Positions 35,540 through 48,776 of a DNA stretch of 64,000 bases are shown piece after piece; within the stretch, counting starts at the first letter, position 1, and each line of letters opens with the position of its first letter. Both the position numbers and the translations under genes were made by a program. The notes below the pieces were generated by a model, which was not told the DNA's origin, did not search any database, and saw nothing but the letters and a program-made list of their open reading frames with translations. This DNA is from Antilocapra americana (Eukaryota; Chordata; Mammalia; Artiodactyla; Antilocapridae): positions 6,359,191 to 6,423,190 of the forward strand of contig ML664161.1 of assembly GCA_007570785.1 (NCBI GenBank), given 5' to 3'.

Positions 35540-35960
35540 AAATACTACCCCACCTCAACTGACTGGGCACAGATAGTAGCGCTGTACCAAAACTGGTGCT
35601 TGACTCTTACCTAAAACACAGACCCCTTACAACAATCCTATCAAATATTCTAATTTGTTATATAAAAATGTCAAGTAGCTCTAGGCCCCGGTCCAATTCC
35701 TGACAAGTGTGACTTATTCTGTTCCCCCAGGATGACGATGAAATGCTGTTAACTATCATTTGACTCCACTTCTCTGAACAGGTGTGCGCCCCCTAACATT
35801 CTGTGGTCTAGACTAGAGTTCCTAGCTTATGAGAGATTATGTCATTTGGGACTGAATCCAAGACTTGGCTTAAATAAAGATGTATTACTGCCTTGCTGCT
35901 CATGCATCCACCGCATTCACAGAGTGAAGGCAGATGAATCTGCCCATCAAGTGTAACACA
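35540..35960. mobile_element. Possible ancient CR1/L3-like remnant
   Basis: ATTATGTCATTTGGGACTGA, followed by AAGACTTGGCTTAAATAAAG and CATGCATCCACCGCATTC, matches a motif order I recall from a widely dispersed ancient vertebrate repeat. Family not secure. Confidence 0.33.
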
Positions 35961-36099
35961 GAACTCTCTGATGACAAACTTGACTTATGGTAGTAAAATT
36001 GAGGTTACAGTGAAATTGAACTAAAATCCCTAGGTGTTATACCACTTTAACTTGCTTCACTCACTGTGATGAGCTACATAGTTCAGAAGGCAGTAGTTA

Positions 36100-36620
36100 A
36101 TGCAGGTTAAAGAGTTGTGTCCTAAGATATTTCCACCACGGAGCTGTAAAGTTTGTGTTTGTTATGTCTGCCAGCTAGTGGCTGGAATGTCCAGTAGGAA
36201 TTTCTCTCAATTAGCAAAGGGAATAAAGGCGTGTTGGGGGCAGCAGGAAAGGAGGAGGGCCAAGGGAAAAATGAATGAAAAACTGAATTCTTTCCTGTAA
36301 AACCTTGAAGAAGTGTGATAAAACTGGCCTTTTGGCATGCATTACATATACATTTTAGTGCTAAGTACAGTTTAAAGATGGACAATAATCATCTGTTATC
36401 CGGGTAACACTGACATGTTAATGGTTCTATTTGCAAGTCTTAAGACATGATCAATAATTGAGAGCTTTAAAAACATCAGGCACACCTGCAACTTCTTTTC
36501 ACAACTGAAAAATAACTGCTTGCTCTTTTTTCAGATGGTTGTTTTATTTTCATTGCATTTGCCACGTCAGTCATATGCACAACTCACTCTCCCATCAGAA
36601 TTGGGTTACAGCCAGTGGCT
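36100..36620. promoter_or_regulatory. Candidate conserved non-coding block
   Basis: A repeat-free stretch with text such as GCATGCATTACATATACATT, CTGTTATCCGGGTAACACTG (a near-palindrome GTTATCCGGGTAAC) and AATAATTGAGAGCTTTAAAA. No supported open frame; overlapping frames on the two strands suggest chance. Confidence 0.28.
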
Positions 36621-38024
36621 AGTGCCTCCGGAAATACAGACCTAATATTTCACAATAGCTCTACAAGGGTCTGCAACCACATGCTTTACTAACCCAAACA
36701 AGAAAATCTAATTTTAGTGGGAGAGGAGTTGAGAGGGTCAGAAGGAAACCATGTCAGTAATCTAGCACATACCTTTATATTTGGGAGTATGCGAAAGTTC
36801 AGTGCTTAAGTGAACTTCCAAATTCCTAGTATGCTCACAATAAGCTGTTTAATTCAAGAGCAAGGAATCTCACCACAGGATTTCATAAGATGCAATTTCT
36901 CCAAAAAAAAAAAGACACTGACACAAAAATTCTATAGCTCGGAAGCATAGAGTCAAGAACAGATACCATTTTACAAAATAACTCAGTTTGCCTAGCTGAT
37001 TCTGCCTTCTTTAGTGGTGGATAGTGGGGATCATGGAGAGTGACTAAAAGGATTGGTGAGCAAGGAGCCTGGAGCCTATGAAAACAACGGCTTCAGGGGT
37101 CCAAACTTGAACAGGACTCCTCAGCCCCCACTAAAAAAGGAATCATGGTGATTGGAGCACCAGTTATGCCCAAACTGGTCCTGAAGCCTTGAGTATCAAA
37201 TCTTTCCTTTCATTCAACTATCTGAATCCAAAGGACAATTTTTAATTTAAAACAATGCTAGATTTGATTGTCAAACTGTCCTGTGCATGGGGTAGGTTCA
37301 GGTGCTGTGCTCAGTCTCCCCTCCCCAGCCCCTTGAGCAGATATCTAATACCCAGCACACAGCAAACACGCGATGCTGTACATGGGATGTGCAAATCAGC
37401 GAGAGGCTGCAACAGGGGCTTGGACATGGTCTTGGCGCCTCCGATGCATGCTGCTTTAAAGCAATCTTAGAATTTTATCTTAGAGCCAGTATATTTTTAA
37501 ATCAACTGTTTCACTATATATGATTCAATGCTGGAAATATATAGAAAAAAGGCATATAATTTTCTGCCTCTCTGCTGAACAATCAAAAAGTTTTTTAATC
37601 TCAGTAGACACGGTGATGGGCAATTTTGCCTTAAAAAAGCAGAACAGAGTTGTCCATAGCAGTATTACCCACATCCCACAACTGGAGGCAGTTGCCTCCT
37701 GAGAAAGATGGGAGGGAGCACCAATTAAAGCTTCTGCCCAAAAGATCCAACCTCCCCTTTTATTGCAGCTCTCCTGTGGGAGGGTGGAGAGTGTGGGAGG
37801 ACACAGAAGGAGGGATCTGCTAAGGGATGGTGCCATGGGCCAGACCCTGAGGAACAATATTATTTTATGCTCCTGTAACAATCCCAACTCACTCACTCCA
37901 TTATATCTACCCAAGTTTCTGAGCAGCTGGGAGCTGTCCAACTCCCATAGGGCGGGCAGCCTAGGCAAATAACAGTCGTCATTGATTGATACAAAGTAAA
38001 TATTCAGTACAACCATATAAAGTA
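36621..38024. other. Low-copy DNA with a 163-codon open frame
   Basis: No confident repeat was seen. The longest non-repeat open frame in the window is here on the minus strand (37525-38016, 163 codons). It shows no domain, signal or family resemblance, and other frames overlap it on the plus strand, so I do not call it a gene. Confidence 0.4.
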
Positions 38025-38160
38025 AATATTATTATCACCATTTTACAGAAGAGAAAAGTAAGGTTAATCTGTTTAGCAGGTGATGAAGTTTGGATAGGAA
38101 CCTCAGTTTGTCTGACTTTAAAACATGAGAATTTTTTTCCAACACATCATTCTGCCTCCT
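38025..38160 (-). mobile_element. MIR SINE fragment
   Basis: The reverse MIR core: ATTATTATCACCATTTTACA, GAAGAGAAAAGTAAGG, GGTGATGAAGTTTGGATAGG, TGTCTGACTTTAAAACATG. Confidence 0.65.
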
Positions 38161-38597
38161 GGATCTGATCCCTGTGTAAGCTCATATTCCCAGTGAGAAT
38201 GTGGTTATATAAAGAGGCACTCTCTTCTGTATTCAAACTAGGCATCATTTTTAGATAAAATCCTTTACATATGTGGGCCTAATAATTTAAGACCAAATTT
38301 GAAAAAAAAAAAACCTGAAATATCATGAACTAACAAACATCATAGAAGTCTTTCATTCCACTATATGCTACAGAATATTTTGCAAGTTTTACTTGTGAAA
38401 TAAATATATTAGCATTATGTAGCCTTTTCTGCTGGAAGAGTTCAAAGAATTTTTCAAATGCCAATTTGGTATTTGCTTAGAAAATAGAAGCTGAAATATT
38501 ATAGACAAACTCTAGGAGGTATCTCTTAAATAAAATTTATCTTCCTTCTTCACATAAAACATAAGCATCTCAAGATAAAACATATATTGACACTATG

Positions 38598-38736
38598 GTT
38601 GGGAAGATTCCCCAGAGGAAGAAATGGCCACCCACTCCAGTATTCTTGCCTGGAGAATCCCATGGACAGAAGAGCCTGGAGGGGGCTACATTCCATGGGG
38701 TCACAAACAGTCAGACATGACTGAATGAGCACATAC
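38598..38736 (+). mobile_element. Bov-A unit, 5'-truncated SINE
   Basis: It begins within the tRNA-derived part (TTGGGAAGATTCCCCAGAGG) and contains the full Bov-A unit to CAGTCAGACATGACTGAATG. The SINE head is absent. Confidence 0.92.
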
Positions 38737-40380
38737 CTACTACTCATTTGAGCACTGAATTTAGTGGTCAGCTTCTGGAAAAACAAGGTGAAAAAAGAAT
38801 GGTTTATATATAAATCTCATTGTCCAATAAAAGAGCTTCCTGTGGATTGTTGTTTAGGAAATAGGAAACTCTGAAAAGGACATTTAGTATCATCTACCAC
38901 TATTTTACAAAAAACTACACAGATACTCTCCATGTGACGTTACTTAAATTCACCCTCAACAGAAGCTCAAGGAGAATCGTTTTTAAGAAAACTAATTTGT
39001 TTCAGATGCAACTCTATTTCTCTTCTCCAGAGGTCATAGTTTAGTTTTATACCAATGAAGAGTACATTGGATTCCTTTCACCTCTTTTTCAAGATCTTTC
39101 GGTTGTCTGTACATTCTTAGCAATAAAAATCCGTCTCTTTCTTAAGGTAACATATGGGCCATTTTGAGTTTAACTCAGCCTGTGCAAAGCACACATTCTC
39201 TTGACTCAGAGACTCTGAGCTATTAAAGATCCACCCTCAGTGTCAGAACCACACGTGGCAGGCCCCAGGAGTTCCAGCCACAGTTTGCCTAATTTCAGAA
39301 CCAAGCTCTGAATCATCATACTACATATTCTATTCTGTTTACCATAAGGGTGGGTGTGCAACATTTTTAACTGTATTTCAAAGTCAGGTAGATAAGAACA
39401 TCTTCCTGGGGAAATTATATTTTCTTTAGGTCATCCTTTAAGGGCAGGCTTACAGAGAAAATCTAGATGCTAGTTGATTTTGATCAAGTGAAGAATTTGA
39501 AACCATAACCCAAATTTATTCTTAAACCTCAGCAACAACAGATAATAAATACTGCAATATGTGGGGAAATGAACAGGGTCTATACGGATGGTAGGAAGTT
39601 AGAGAAAGCAATAGGAGCTTTCTCTTCAGGTCACCAATCAACTCAAAGTTGGTTAAAAGTAACCAATTGTCATCATGGATAAGGTTCTAGATGAAATCAG
39701 TTAGTGGTCAAAGCAAACACCTAAAACACCATGGACCACACTACGAAAACCTAGAAGCAATTATCACTCATCGTTGCCCTGGCAGGAAGCTCCACGGAGA
39801 CCAAGGACTGAATGAGTAAAGGGACCACTATCACCTCTTAAATCTTGCGCCAACTGCTTCCAGATGAGCCATATGGCATAGTGAGGAAATGGAGCTCTGA
39901 AATCTTGCCCAGATGTTGCATTTTCACCTAGAAATTATCAATAGTTGGGTTCCTGATCTTTTTCATTTATAAGACAATGGATTTTTCCCAACATGGTAAT
40001 TTTGCTACTACTTTTAAGCAGAGTGTGTCTTTGAATTTTGTGAAGACTTACCCAATGTGTGCTGAAGCATGTGGGCATTTGAAGTTATAAGATGGGAAAT
40101 AAAAGATACTGCTAGTTTGTCTAGGACAGTTATCCAGGCGATGGAGTATCCTTTAGGGCTTATACAAATAGACCATTTCCTTCTCTTCAAATCAGCCTAA
40201 AACACTCTGAACTCCAAAGTTTGTTAATAATTTATTAGATGAAAACTCTATAGTTACTGCTATTTTTCAAAACAGTACAGTAGAAGAGTCCCTAAGCCCA
40301 AGTTGATGGCAGCTGTTTCTTATAAGGACATCCCTTAAATAATAAAAGCCCATTGTGAGCCCGAAGGTTTCCATCCATGG
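38737..40380. other. Low-copy DNA, no gene seen
   Basis: No exon, RNA gene or confident repeat was recognised across this interval. Confidence 0.4.
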
Positions 40381-40480
40381 ATTCAGTTCAGCTTTATGCT
40401 AAGTACTAAGGATTCAATAGGCAAAATACAGAAATAATCTTTGCCCTCAAGGAGTTTACATTCCAACAGAGAAGTAAAAC
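40381..40480 (-). mobile_element. L2 LINE 3' fragment
   Basis: TATGCTAAGTACTAAGGATT, TTGCCCTCAAGGAGTTTACA and TTCCAACAGAGAAG match the reverse L2 terminus. Confidence 0.6.
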
Positions 40481-42890
40481 CCTGAACATCAAATCATACA
40501 TAACTATCTAATTAAAAATAAAAGAAGACAGCTGACAAATATAGCCCTGGCACCCTCCAAAGGCAGTCTAGATCCCTGAAAGGGTGGTTGAGTGAGGGGA
40601 GGGAAGCGAGAAGATGTCATTATCCAAAAGCACTCCTAAGAGAATGTTTTTTAAAATAAAGCTTAGAAACATTTATCCTGGCAACTGTACTCATTGTTGA
40701 TTCTGGTTATCAAGCTGAAATGCAACCAGCCCCCATAAGTTAAAATGCCTGGGTATATTGATACATATGTACTATATATTTTATTCTCTGCTCAGTTTTT
40801 CTTTTGTCAGCTTCATATTTTATAGACATGCTCATAGGGACTCCAGAAATGGCTCCATCTTAAACTTGACAGCCAGAGTGACAAAGTCTTGACTTTTTTT
40901 GTTTCCTTTCTACAACTAACTTTTTCAATTAAATAAACAGGCACATTTCTCTCAGTGTAGAATCAAGACACACCTTAAAAAGTGGGAAAATGTTTATCTA
41001 CTTTTAGGAATAATTACTATGATCTAGCCTAAACCTTAAAATCATAGAATCATATTATGTTGGACTTTGAATAAATCTTAGAATGTGCCTCATCCAACCT
41101 TTCATTTTACAAATGCAGGAAATGATAATGTCTACGGATTTATGAGGGCCTCAGTAATTTAATTCTTGAGACGTTAAAGGTAGTACATATCAGAGCCACA
41201 TGAACTTTGCCATCATTATGCTTCCTGTAGCAAACTTTTTCAAGGATATTTGTGAAATACATACTATGCAAAGATGAATAAGCTTGGCATTGCTGACATT
41301 ATGAAGCTCTAGTTTCTTTCTTTATAGCTCCAAAGGGTCACCTGCAGGTTGGGACACCACCTGTTATAAGTCAAGTAGGACCCTAGACTGCCTTCTAGGA
41401 TGTATGGGAATTTCATAAGAATTTTATGTCTATGTTGAGCCCATTTTGATATTATGATAGATTGAGCACCCATCCACCATGCAGCCAAACATGCTGCGTC
41501 AAAGTACTGCAGTCAATGTCTGATAAATTCACCCAGAAAAGTAAATCAAATCTTTCTCCATCTCCAGACATCTTTGTCTTGGACATGCAGAGATTACATG
41601 TGACCATTTAGACATAAATGTGGGAGCAAAAAGTATGATATTAGAAATAAAGTATGCAAGTCGTTGGTATAAACTATTATGGCAGAAAAAAATATAAAAG
41701 GAAAGTAAGTGTAGGTTATGTAATCAATCTTCTTCTGACGTATGTGACAACTGACTAGCATTTGGCCAGATTTTATAAGTAATGCCCTGAAATAGTGCAT
41801 GTTTTTAGTAATTAAAGTACACAAATGACCCCACACCTTTACACACTTGCAAAGACCCAGTATTTCGTGCCAGATCCAGCACTTGAAGATTTAAAAGGAG
41901 AAAATCCTGATTAGTTGTATTCACAAGACTTTCTTAACATGACAGATGTCAGGAGACAAGTACGACATCATATTAACGATAACTTTTTAATGGCCATCAC
42001 TTTGAAAAATTGAAATTGAGATCAACCTAGCTGAACTCTTTTATCTTTTTTTTTAATAGGAAATGAACAACAAAAGTTGATGGTGAATGTACTAAGTCAA
42101 AGGCAGCCAAAAGCAATTGGCCCTTCTAGACAAGCCCAGACCACACAGACACCTGGGTGCCGTCCCCTAAAGAGAGGCCTCATCTTTCTCCAGATTTTAC
42201 AATCTGGTTCTCCTGGAGAGGGGAAAAGATAATCCTCAAGAAGGATCAATGCATAGCAAAAGCATTCCAAAGAAAATTCACCATCAAAACTTACCATTGT
42301 AGGTTTGTTTGACTTTTTGTTTGCTCATTTGTTTCTTTGTTTCTTGGGAGGGAGACAATCTCTCTCTAGAAAGAAGGGCAAATAGGCTTAATTTGCCCTT
42401 TTGCAGGTCAGAAACTAACTTCTATATCACAAATTTGTGGAATGGAAGACCAGACACTTGCAGATACTGCATTGGGCTAAATACTTAGGCATTAATTTGA
42501 AAGCATGAAGGGCCCTTAAATGCCCATGTCCTAGCACCCTTTGTTTGCTGTCTGTTCAGTGTAAGAAAACATTCCAGTCAGAATCCTTAAGGAGAGTTGT
42601 TGGATTGGCAAATAAAAATGTAGAACCCACCGTTTAACCTGCATCTCAAATAGCAAATGTATTTTGTGTACAAGTATGTCCCAGATATTATATGATTATA
42701 TAATAAATATATAGTTGATCTAAAATTCAAATTTAACTAGGCATATTGTATTTCATTTGGCATCATCTCCCTAAAGCTACCAATGAGGAATTTCTCTTGG
42801 AGCTAAATATTAGCCCAGGTGGAAAAGAATATGGAGAAAGTGGGTTCTGAGCTTTTTAATGTGTCCAGGGTCCTGCAGATTATACTCTGC
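40481..42890. other. Low-copy DNA, no gene seen
   Basis: No coding region or confident repeat. A weak MIR-like patch may exist at 41,080-41,200 (CATTTTACAAATGCAGGAAA), too diverged to call. Confidence 0.4.
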
Positions 42891-42899
42891 TTACTTTAC

Positions 42900-43060
42900 A
42901 GCTTCTCTGTGAGGTAGGACCAAAGTCCTTAATCCCCACTTTATGAGTGTAGACTCTGAGTTAAAGTATTGCACAAGGTTACAAAGCAGAGTAGAATTGG
43001 GATTCAAATTAAGATTCTCTGACATTTTGTAGGGGGCTGTGTCAATCACTACCCTAAGCA
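42900..43060 (-). mobile_element. MIR SINE
   Basis: The reverse MIR core: CTCTGTGAGGTAGGACCAAA, AATCCCCACTTTATGAGTG, GCACAAGGTTACAAAGCAGA, TTGGGATTCAAATTAAG. Confidence 0.7.
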
Positions 43061-43139
43061 AACATCAGAGAAGGAAGAATTTAAGAGATTGGTTGGAAAG
43101 CACTGCTTTAGCAAGCAAAAACACCTGGCCACAAGCATG

Positions 43140-43560
43140 GGCACTCTCTTCTGTTTTCATGCCTAAGTAAGCAATCATCTGGCTGTGTTCTTTACAGCCT
43201 AAGAGTGGCCATCAAGAAATGAAAGCGAGTTTAGATTTTCAGCAGCCTGTTTGGATTTGACAACATTTTGCATTTCAAGAAACCAAGGTTGGCTCAACCG
43301 TTTTTAGCACTGGGACCCAGATACCACCATGATTTAAGCAAACAACTACCCCATCAAATTTAAGAGTAAGTGATGATATAATTGTTAACGGCCTCCATGC
43401 TTTCATTTGCCAAGACCCTCTTTCCTTGTAAATCTATTAGGGAGAGCTCGGTTTCCCTCCGCAAATATTACTAGCAAATTCTAAAATGAGTTAGAATTTA
43501 TCCTTGTGCACACGCTTAAGAAATAAAAACTGAGTATCATCAATAAAAGTTAACTTTTCC
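43140..43560. promoter_or_regulatory. Weak candidate conserved non-coding block
   Basis: A repeat-free stretch with balanced composition and homeodomain-like ATAATTGTTAAC near 43,378-43,389. No open frame. Offered only as a site to test for conservation. Confidence 0.22.
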
Positions 43561-45107
43561 AATGTTAGGAAGCATGCCTCTTTATTCTCTAACTCAAAGA
43601 AAGCTATGGTCAGAAGAACTTTTCTGTTAGAGAACTACAGAAAACTCAACTTCATACTTCTTGTTAAAAAAAAAAGGATATAGTGTGGGATTACTCTAAC
43701 GCTAAGACATTCCAAATTCAAATCTTTCTCTGTTCCACCACAAAATTAAATTCTCAACTATATTTACCACAGCAAAAAAAATCAATTGAGTTCCTAACAG
43801 CACAGAACCAAACTAATATTTCTCATGTGCATATTCATTTTTAGAAGCCATGCAAGGAGTAAAACTTGCCTGTGACAACTGTCTGTAAAGAATATTGTTG
43901 TCAGACATTCTAAACTGCCCCAGAGACGTAGCCAGAAAGTCCAGAGATTATTATTGGCTAATGACATTGGAAATAAAAAAAGTATATAGTATTACAGTAT
44001 TGAGCTATTAGAGTAGGGAATCAATTCAAGGAGACATGCAAAATTTATATACTTTATTGATTTTAAATTTTACATGCTCTGCTATATGAGTAAATCTTTC
44101 ATAGTAATTCTAAAGCTTTGAAACATTGTAAATAACAGGGACTATGGGGAGTTCAGGACAGCCATTTTTTCATAAGGAAAGTATATAGCCTTTAATGCAT
44201 ATTAGGAGAAATTGGGGTAATGAAATACCTTAAAGCTAACTTAAGTCAGGGCTGGTGTGGTTTTTTTTTTTTTTTTTTTGGTCTCCAAAGAGCAAGCATG
44301 TATCAGGTAGTGAAGTAATTCCAGGTAGCATTGTACTTAAGGAAAAGCATAATTAAATTGATCCTATTGTATTACATAAATCCAACATATCCTGTGTAAA
44401 CTCAGAAACAGGTGGCTCTTTGTGGAAAAGTAGCTGGCTATTAACCAATGGAAGTAAAGTTTTCTCACACAAAAACAAATACACAGGAGGAAAACACTGA
44501 AACAATGGTTGACTCAGGATCTCATAATCAAGAAGCAGATTGAATTTGAAATCAGTCCTGCCTGTTCAGCGTACCTGAATCCAAAAGCCTCAGTACTGGG
44601 CACTGGGGAAGCCTATTTCTAAACAGCAATTTGATGAAACCAATGAGATTCCTAGAGCCTGCCACCTTTACCAAAAATCACTGCAGGCTGGGTAGTTTGT
44701 AAGTTTCAGTCATAAATGTAATATAGAAAATGAAAGACATAAAAGGGTAGGAAAAGTTTTACATTTTTACTACAGCGAGCCTGAGTGACGCTTAAGAAAA
44801 CGTTTTGACACATTCAAGTGTGAGCAACAAATCTGTCCACTGATTCATAAGCCACATGTTTACTTAAAGAAGCCTGGCCCAATAAATAGGGATCAAAATC
44901 CCAAGTGCTTAAGTCCATAAAATTCCCAGAGGCAAACTAGCACCAACAGAATACATCTGACCTTCTTAAAATGAATACAGATTTTCAAAAACACATAAGT
45001 TGCTTTCTTCTTTTGCATCTGCACACTATCATTCTCTTTTAATTTTGAGAAGCTATGTATTTGCCTTTGCAATATTTAAACTTCCATGAATATAAAGATA
45101 AAAGCAG
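43561..45107. other. Low-copy DNA, no gene seen
   Basis: It includes a run of 19 T residues at 44,261-44,279 with no retroposon body recognised next to it. Confidence 0.4.
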
Positions 45108-45466
45108 GGCTTACCTGGCAACTAAGTGGTAAAGAATCTGCCTGCCAAAATAAGAGATACTGGTCCCATGCCTGGTCCAGGAAGATCCCTGATCTGGGAA
45201 GATCCCACATGTCGCTGAGCCACTAAGCCCACGAGCCACAGCTATTTCGTCTGTGCCCTAGAGCCCAGAGGCCACAACTACCGAAGCCCACAAGCCTAGA
45301 GCTCGTGCTCCACAACAAGAGAAGCCACTGCAATAAGAAGCCTGTGCACCTCAACTAGAGAGTAGCCACCTCTCGTCACAACCAGAGAAAAGCCCACATA
45401 GCAACAAAGACCAAGCACAACCAAAAATAAATAGATGAATGAATGAAAACATTAAAAAAAAAAAAG
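45108..45466 (+). mobile_element. CHR-2-type SINE, near full length
   Basis: A plus-strand cetartiodactyl SINE. The tRNA-like head GGGCTTACCTGGCAACTAAG and CTGCCTGCCAAAATAAGAGA are followed by GATCCCACATGTCGCTGAGC. Then come repeated AGCCCA/CACAACTA blocks and GAGAAAAGCCCACATAGCAA, and the element ends in AATAAATAGATGAATG and an A-tail. It lacks the Bov-A unit, which separates it from Bov-tA. Confidence 0.93.
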
Positions 45467-46139
45467 ATAGCAGTACTCAGGTCATTAAAGCCCAGAGACT
45501 TTTTGCAATTGTGACTCACTTCTATGTATTTAGTTCATATCCAGTATTCTTGTTTGGAAGCCCTATTAGCTACAAAGTTTGATTTTCTTCTCCTCATTGT
45601 GGCACTTCTCTCACACATACAAAGCCAAACAGAATAATGATTGCACACATTACCAAGAACCTAAAGGAAATGATAGGAATCCTCAAACACATCAGATTCA
45701 GGTGAAAGAAAACAGTTTCTGTGTTCCTCAAAAAGGGCCAAGAGTTCTAGACTTCTTCAGGTTTCCTAATGTGAGCTATTGAGAATGGAAATCAAAATCA
45801 CTGTAACTATTAACACTTAAATGTTGGGCAATGAATCATTATAGGGCCTTAAAATGGGAAACCTCAAAACGGTATTTTTAACCAAGCCACCAGCATAGGC
45901 AACCTTTGTGTGTTGGAGGGGAAAGGGGGGCACCCCTATGGGAGCTGGAAGTCAGTGGGAACGTAGGGGAGAAAAGGAAAGGAAAGAAATCTAACTCAAA
46001 GACCTTGAAAAGTTAATTTGGAAACTTTTGTTAGTGACTTTGGACTTCATTAAACTCCATGTATCACTCTAGCAGCATGATCTCAACAGTTTGAAAGGTA
46101 TTTGTCATCAGTGAAAGAAAAACATTATTTTTAAAGGAG
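45467..46139. other. Low-copy DNA, nothing recognised
   Basis: No gene or confident repeat was seen. Confidence 0.4.
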
Positions 46140-46450
46140 TAAAAAGATTGATGCATCACTGTGGACTACTTACGCCCCACGCAGTTCAGTCCTTAGTATT
46201 AATCTCAACGTGATGGCTTTTGCATACGGCGCATAATTAAACATTTTCTTTTCAGGGCTTTATAGAATCCCCATATGTTTTTAATGGCATCATCTGAATG
46301 TTTTTCTTAATAATTCTGGCAGCCTGCTCCTGAATCTTCAAGTTCGCTTTTTGTTCTTAATATCTTTTCTACAGAGGCAGCATTGTGCCAGAGACTGAAT
46401 AAAGGCCTGAGAGCCCCATCGTCGAGGAAGACACACACACAGAGACTCAC
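46140..46450. promoter_or_regulatory. Candidate regulatory block or non-coding exon
   Basis: A repeat-free stretch with octamer-like TTTTGCATA (46218-46226), TAATTA (46234-46239) and preserved CpGs. It also has two acceptor-like sites (pyrimidine tract then CAG ending at 46255 and at 46374), with AATAAA at 46398-46403 shortly after the second. Chance can produce all of these; no transcript evidence is available. Confidence 0.28.
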
Positions 46451-48364
46451 TCAAGCTCACACTCGGCTTTCTCCTCACTATTCACTTGCAATCTGTATTA
46501 CTCTTGGCACTCGGGAAAAATGAGTGAGAAAGAGAAGGCAAGGGAAGAAGACAGAGCTCTGAGTCACAACCTCATTGTTCTACATGACCCCTTTCTCTTC
46601 TGTACTAAGACTTTGCTAATTCATGTCATGCGTCTGTCTGTCTATGAAGGTTTGGTGAGTGTATGTAGGTGTGTGCATGCCCACAGGGTGGGACCACTTT
46701 GGCAGCTACAACGTATGGTTTGTCTGACATTCTGAGGCTGGACAGACCAGAATTTGCTGACTCAATACCTACTGTCTCATGGAAACAGACTTTCTCCTTT
46801 TGAGCAGTGGTCCATTTTCTGAACCAAACCCCTTCAGACACAACCCATAAAACTGAAATAATGAAATGTTCACCATTTGGCTTAGTCAGCCACATTTTGA
46901 GCTATAAATCAGAATCACTTCCATTTCAGGTGGTATAAATGTGACCCAGTGATCAAGCCGACATCCAGAAGGGGACATCAGGATACGATAATAATGTGAG
47001 ATTCTAATATCAATGTCTACTCAGGACTAGGGCGCTTGGTTTCAGAGAATGCAAGGGCCTCTGCTGGAAGAATAAGTAAATCAAAAAGAAGAATGTGCCC
47101 CATTGTTGTTCAAATGTAGCTTTGCATTTGCTTTATCCCTACATAAATTTAAATTCTGGAAATCGACAAAGACAATAAATAACTCACATTTAAATCATAA
47201 GTCTCCTTTAGATTGAGTGTTTGAACTCAGATCCAAGTTTCAAAATATAGTATTTTTAAATGTGTTCTCACACTCTTTCTATATTTGTCATCTTGAAATC
47301 TGATGACGTGAATGAACAAAATGGAAACAGCAACCAAAACGGCTTCCTTATGCTATTTTCCCCATTGAATTTCATTTATTTACAGATGGCCAAATGACTA
47401 AGGGCATTTGAAACTTTCCTGTTATTAATAAGAACTGGGCTTTATCAAAAATTTCAAAGCACTGGTATGTATTTCAGAATCCTATAGATGACGTGCCTTA
47501 AATAGAAACAACCACTCTGGAAAGTCTTAAAACACACACAGGAAAATAAGGACAGAAACAGATTATCCAGGAATGGGACTGCTATGGTTTTCAGTGACAC
47601 TCCTAACATTTATTGGTGAAACTTGACTGAAATAACAATAATCTTTAATACCCTCTCTTTTGAATGGTTTCCAGTAAACAAAAATTATTTTTTTCAAAAA
47701 ATGCCCAAACCTTCCTTTTTCTACCCCGTAAATTGCCGTAAGTGAATCTATAACAAAGTAAATATAATTTTTTAAAAGTTCCTGGAAATGAAGTGATTGG
47801 GTAAAAATTTAAAATAAGGTTTAAAAAATAAATAAATAAAACAACTCCGTTGACTTTCCTCCTTATCCGGACACCATTTCAGTAGCTGATCTCTTAGTCC
47901 TGGTCAAAAGAAGCAGCTGCCAGAGAACCAAAGCCACAGGGTCTAACAAACTCATGACCCAATAGAAATTGTCACATCAGGCACCCACACAGCTATGCAA
48001 CCTTCGTTAAAGCCCAGAAGACATTTTTCTTAAAAAGTTTTGAGTCGTGAACATCATTGGTAGGACAACGGCACTTCTTAAGTTTGATCTCAAATTTGAT
48101 TGTAGGACCTTCCTTATCCTTCTAGAGAAAACAGTATATATAAAAATAGTTTGGTGGTATCTCCATGTTTGAAGCAACCTTATCCCGACTTGATAGCCAT
48201 GTCCAGCTTCCCACATTCAGCTCTCAGAGCATTTCTCATCACAAACTCAATCCACAGAGGATGAAGTGAGAGCCAGTTGGTACAGATGATCCCCACTTGT
48301 AGGTCTGAAAACAACCCTCTATCCAAATGATGAGGAATTTTAAGGGTCCTAGGTTGGTAGGTGG
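46451..48364. other. Low-copy DNA, no gene seen
   Basis: The part around 47,280-47,430 has a balanced, repeat-free character and may be conserved. No exon was recognised. Confidence 0.35.
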
Positions 48365-48565
48365 GCTTCCCTGATAGCTCAGTTGATAAAGAATCTGCCT
48401 GCAATGCAGGAGACCTGGGTTCGGTCCCTGAGTTGGGAAGATCCCCTGGAGAAGGAAAAGGCTACCCACTCCAGTATTCTGGCCTGGAGAACTCCATGGA
48501 CTGTATAGTCCATGGGGTCACAAAGAAGTTGGACACGACTGAGGGACTTTCACTTTTACTTTCAA
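48364..48565 (+). mobile_element. Bov-tA SINE
   Basis: The head GGCTTCCCTGATAGCTCAGT, CTGCCTGCAATGCAGGAGAC, then a Bov-A unit in which the part between CCATGGACT and AGTCCATGG is deleted. This gives a 9-bp inverted repeat around 48,496-48,517. The tail is GGACTTTCACTTTTACTTTC. Confidence 0.95.
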
Positions 48566-48776
48566 GTTTGTAGATAGTAAATGATTTGCAGTGACTTCTT
48601 CGGTTTTAGTTGCTGAGAAGTAGCTTGAGCAAAGCCACAGGCTCATGCTCCAGGGCAAGTAACTAGCAAGATCTCTGCTTTTGTACTTGCCCACTTACCC
48701 AAGTTCCTCCAGGACTGAGGCTTGCCTTATCCTGTCTTCCTACATGAAAACATCTAGTGGGTGCTACTCCGTATCA

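Noticed and set aside
37302..37523. Exon-like GC-richer segment
   Set aside because: Overlapping frames in two phases, no convincing splice sites and no protein resemblance.
45108..45200. tRNA gene
   Set aside because: The A/B-box-like sequence is the tRNA-derived head of a CHR SINE; no intact cloverleaf was seen here or in the Bov-tA copies.
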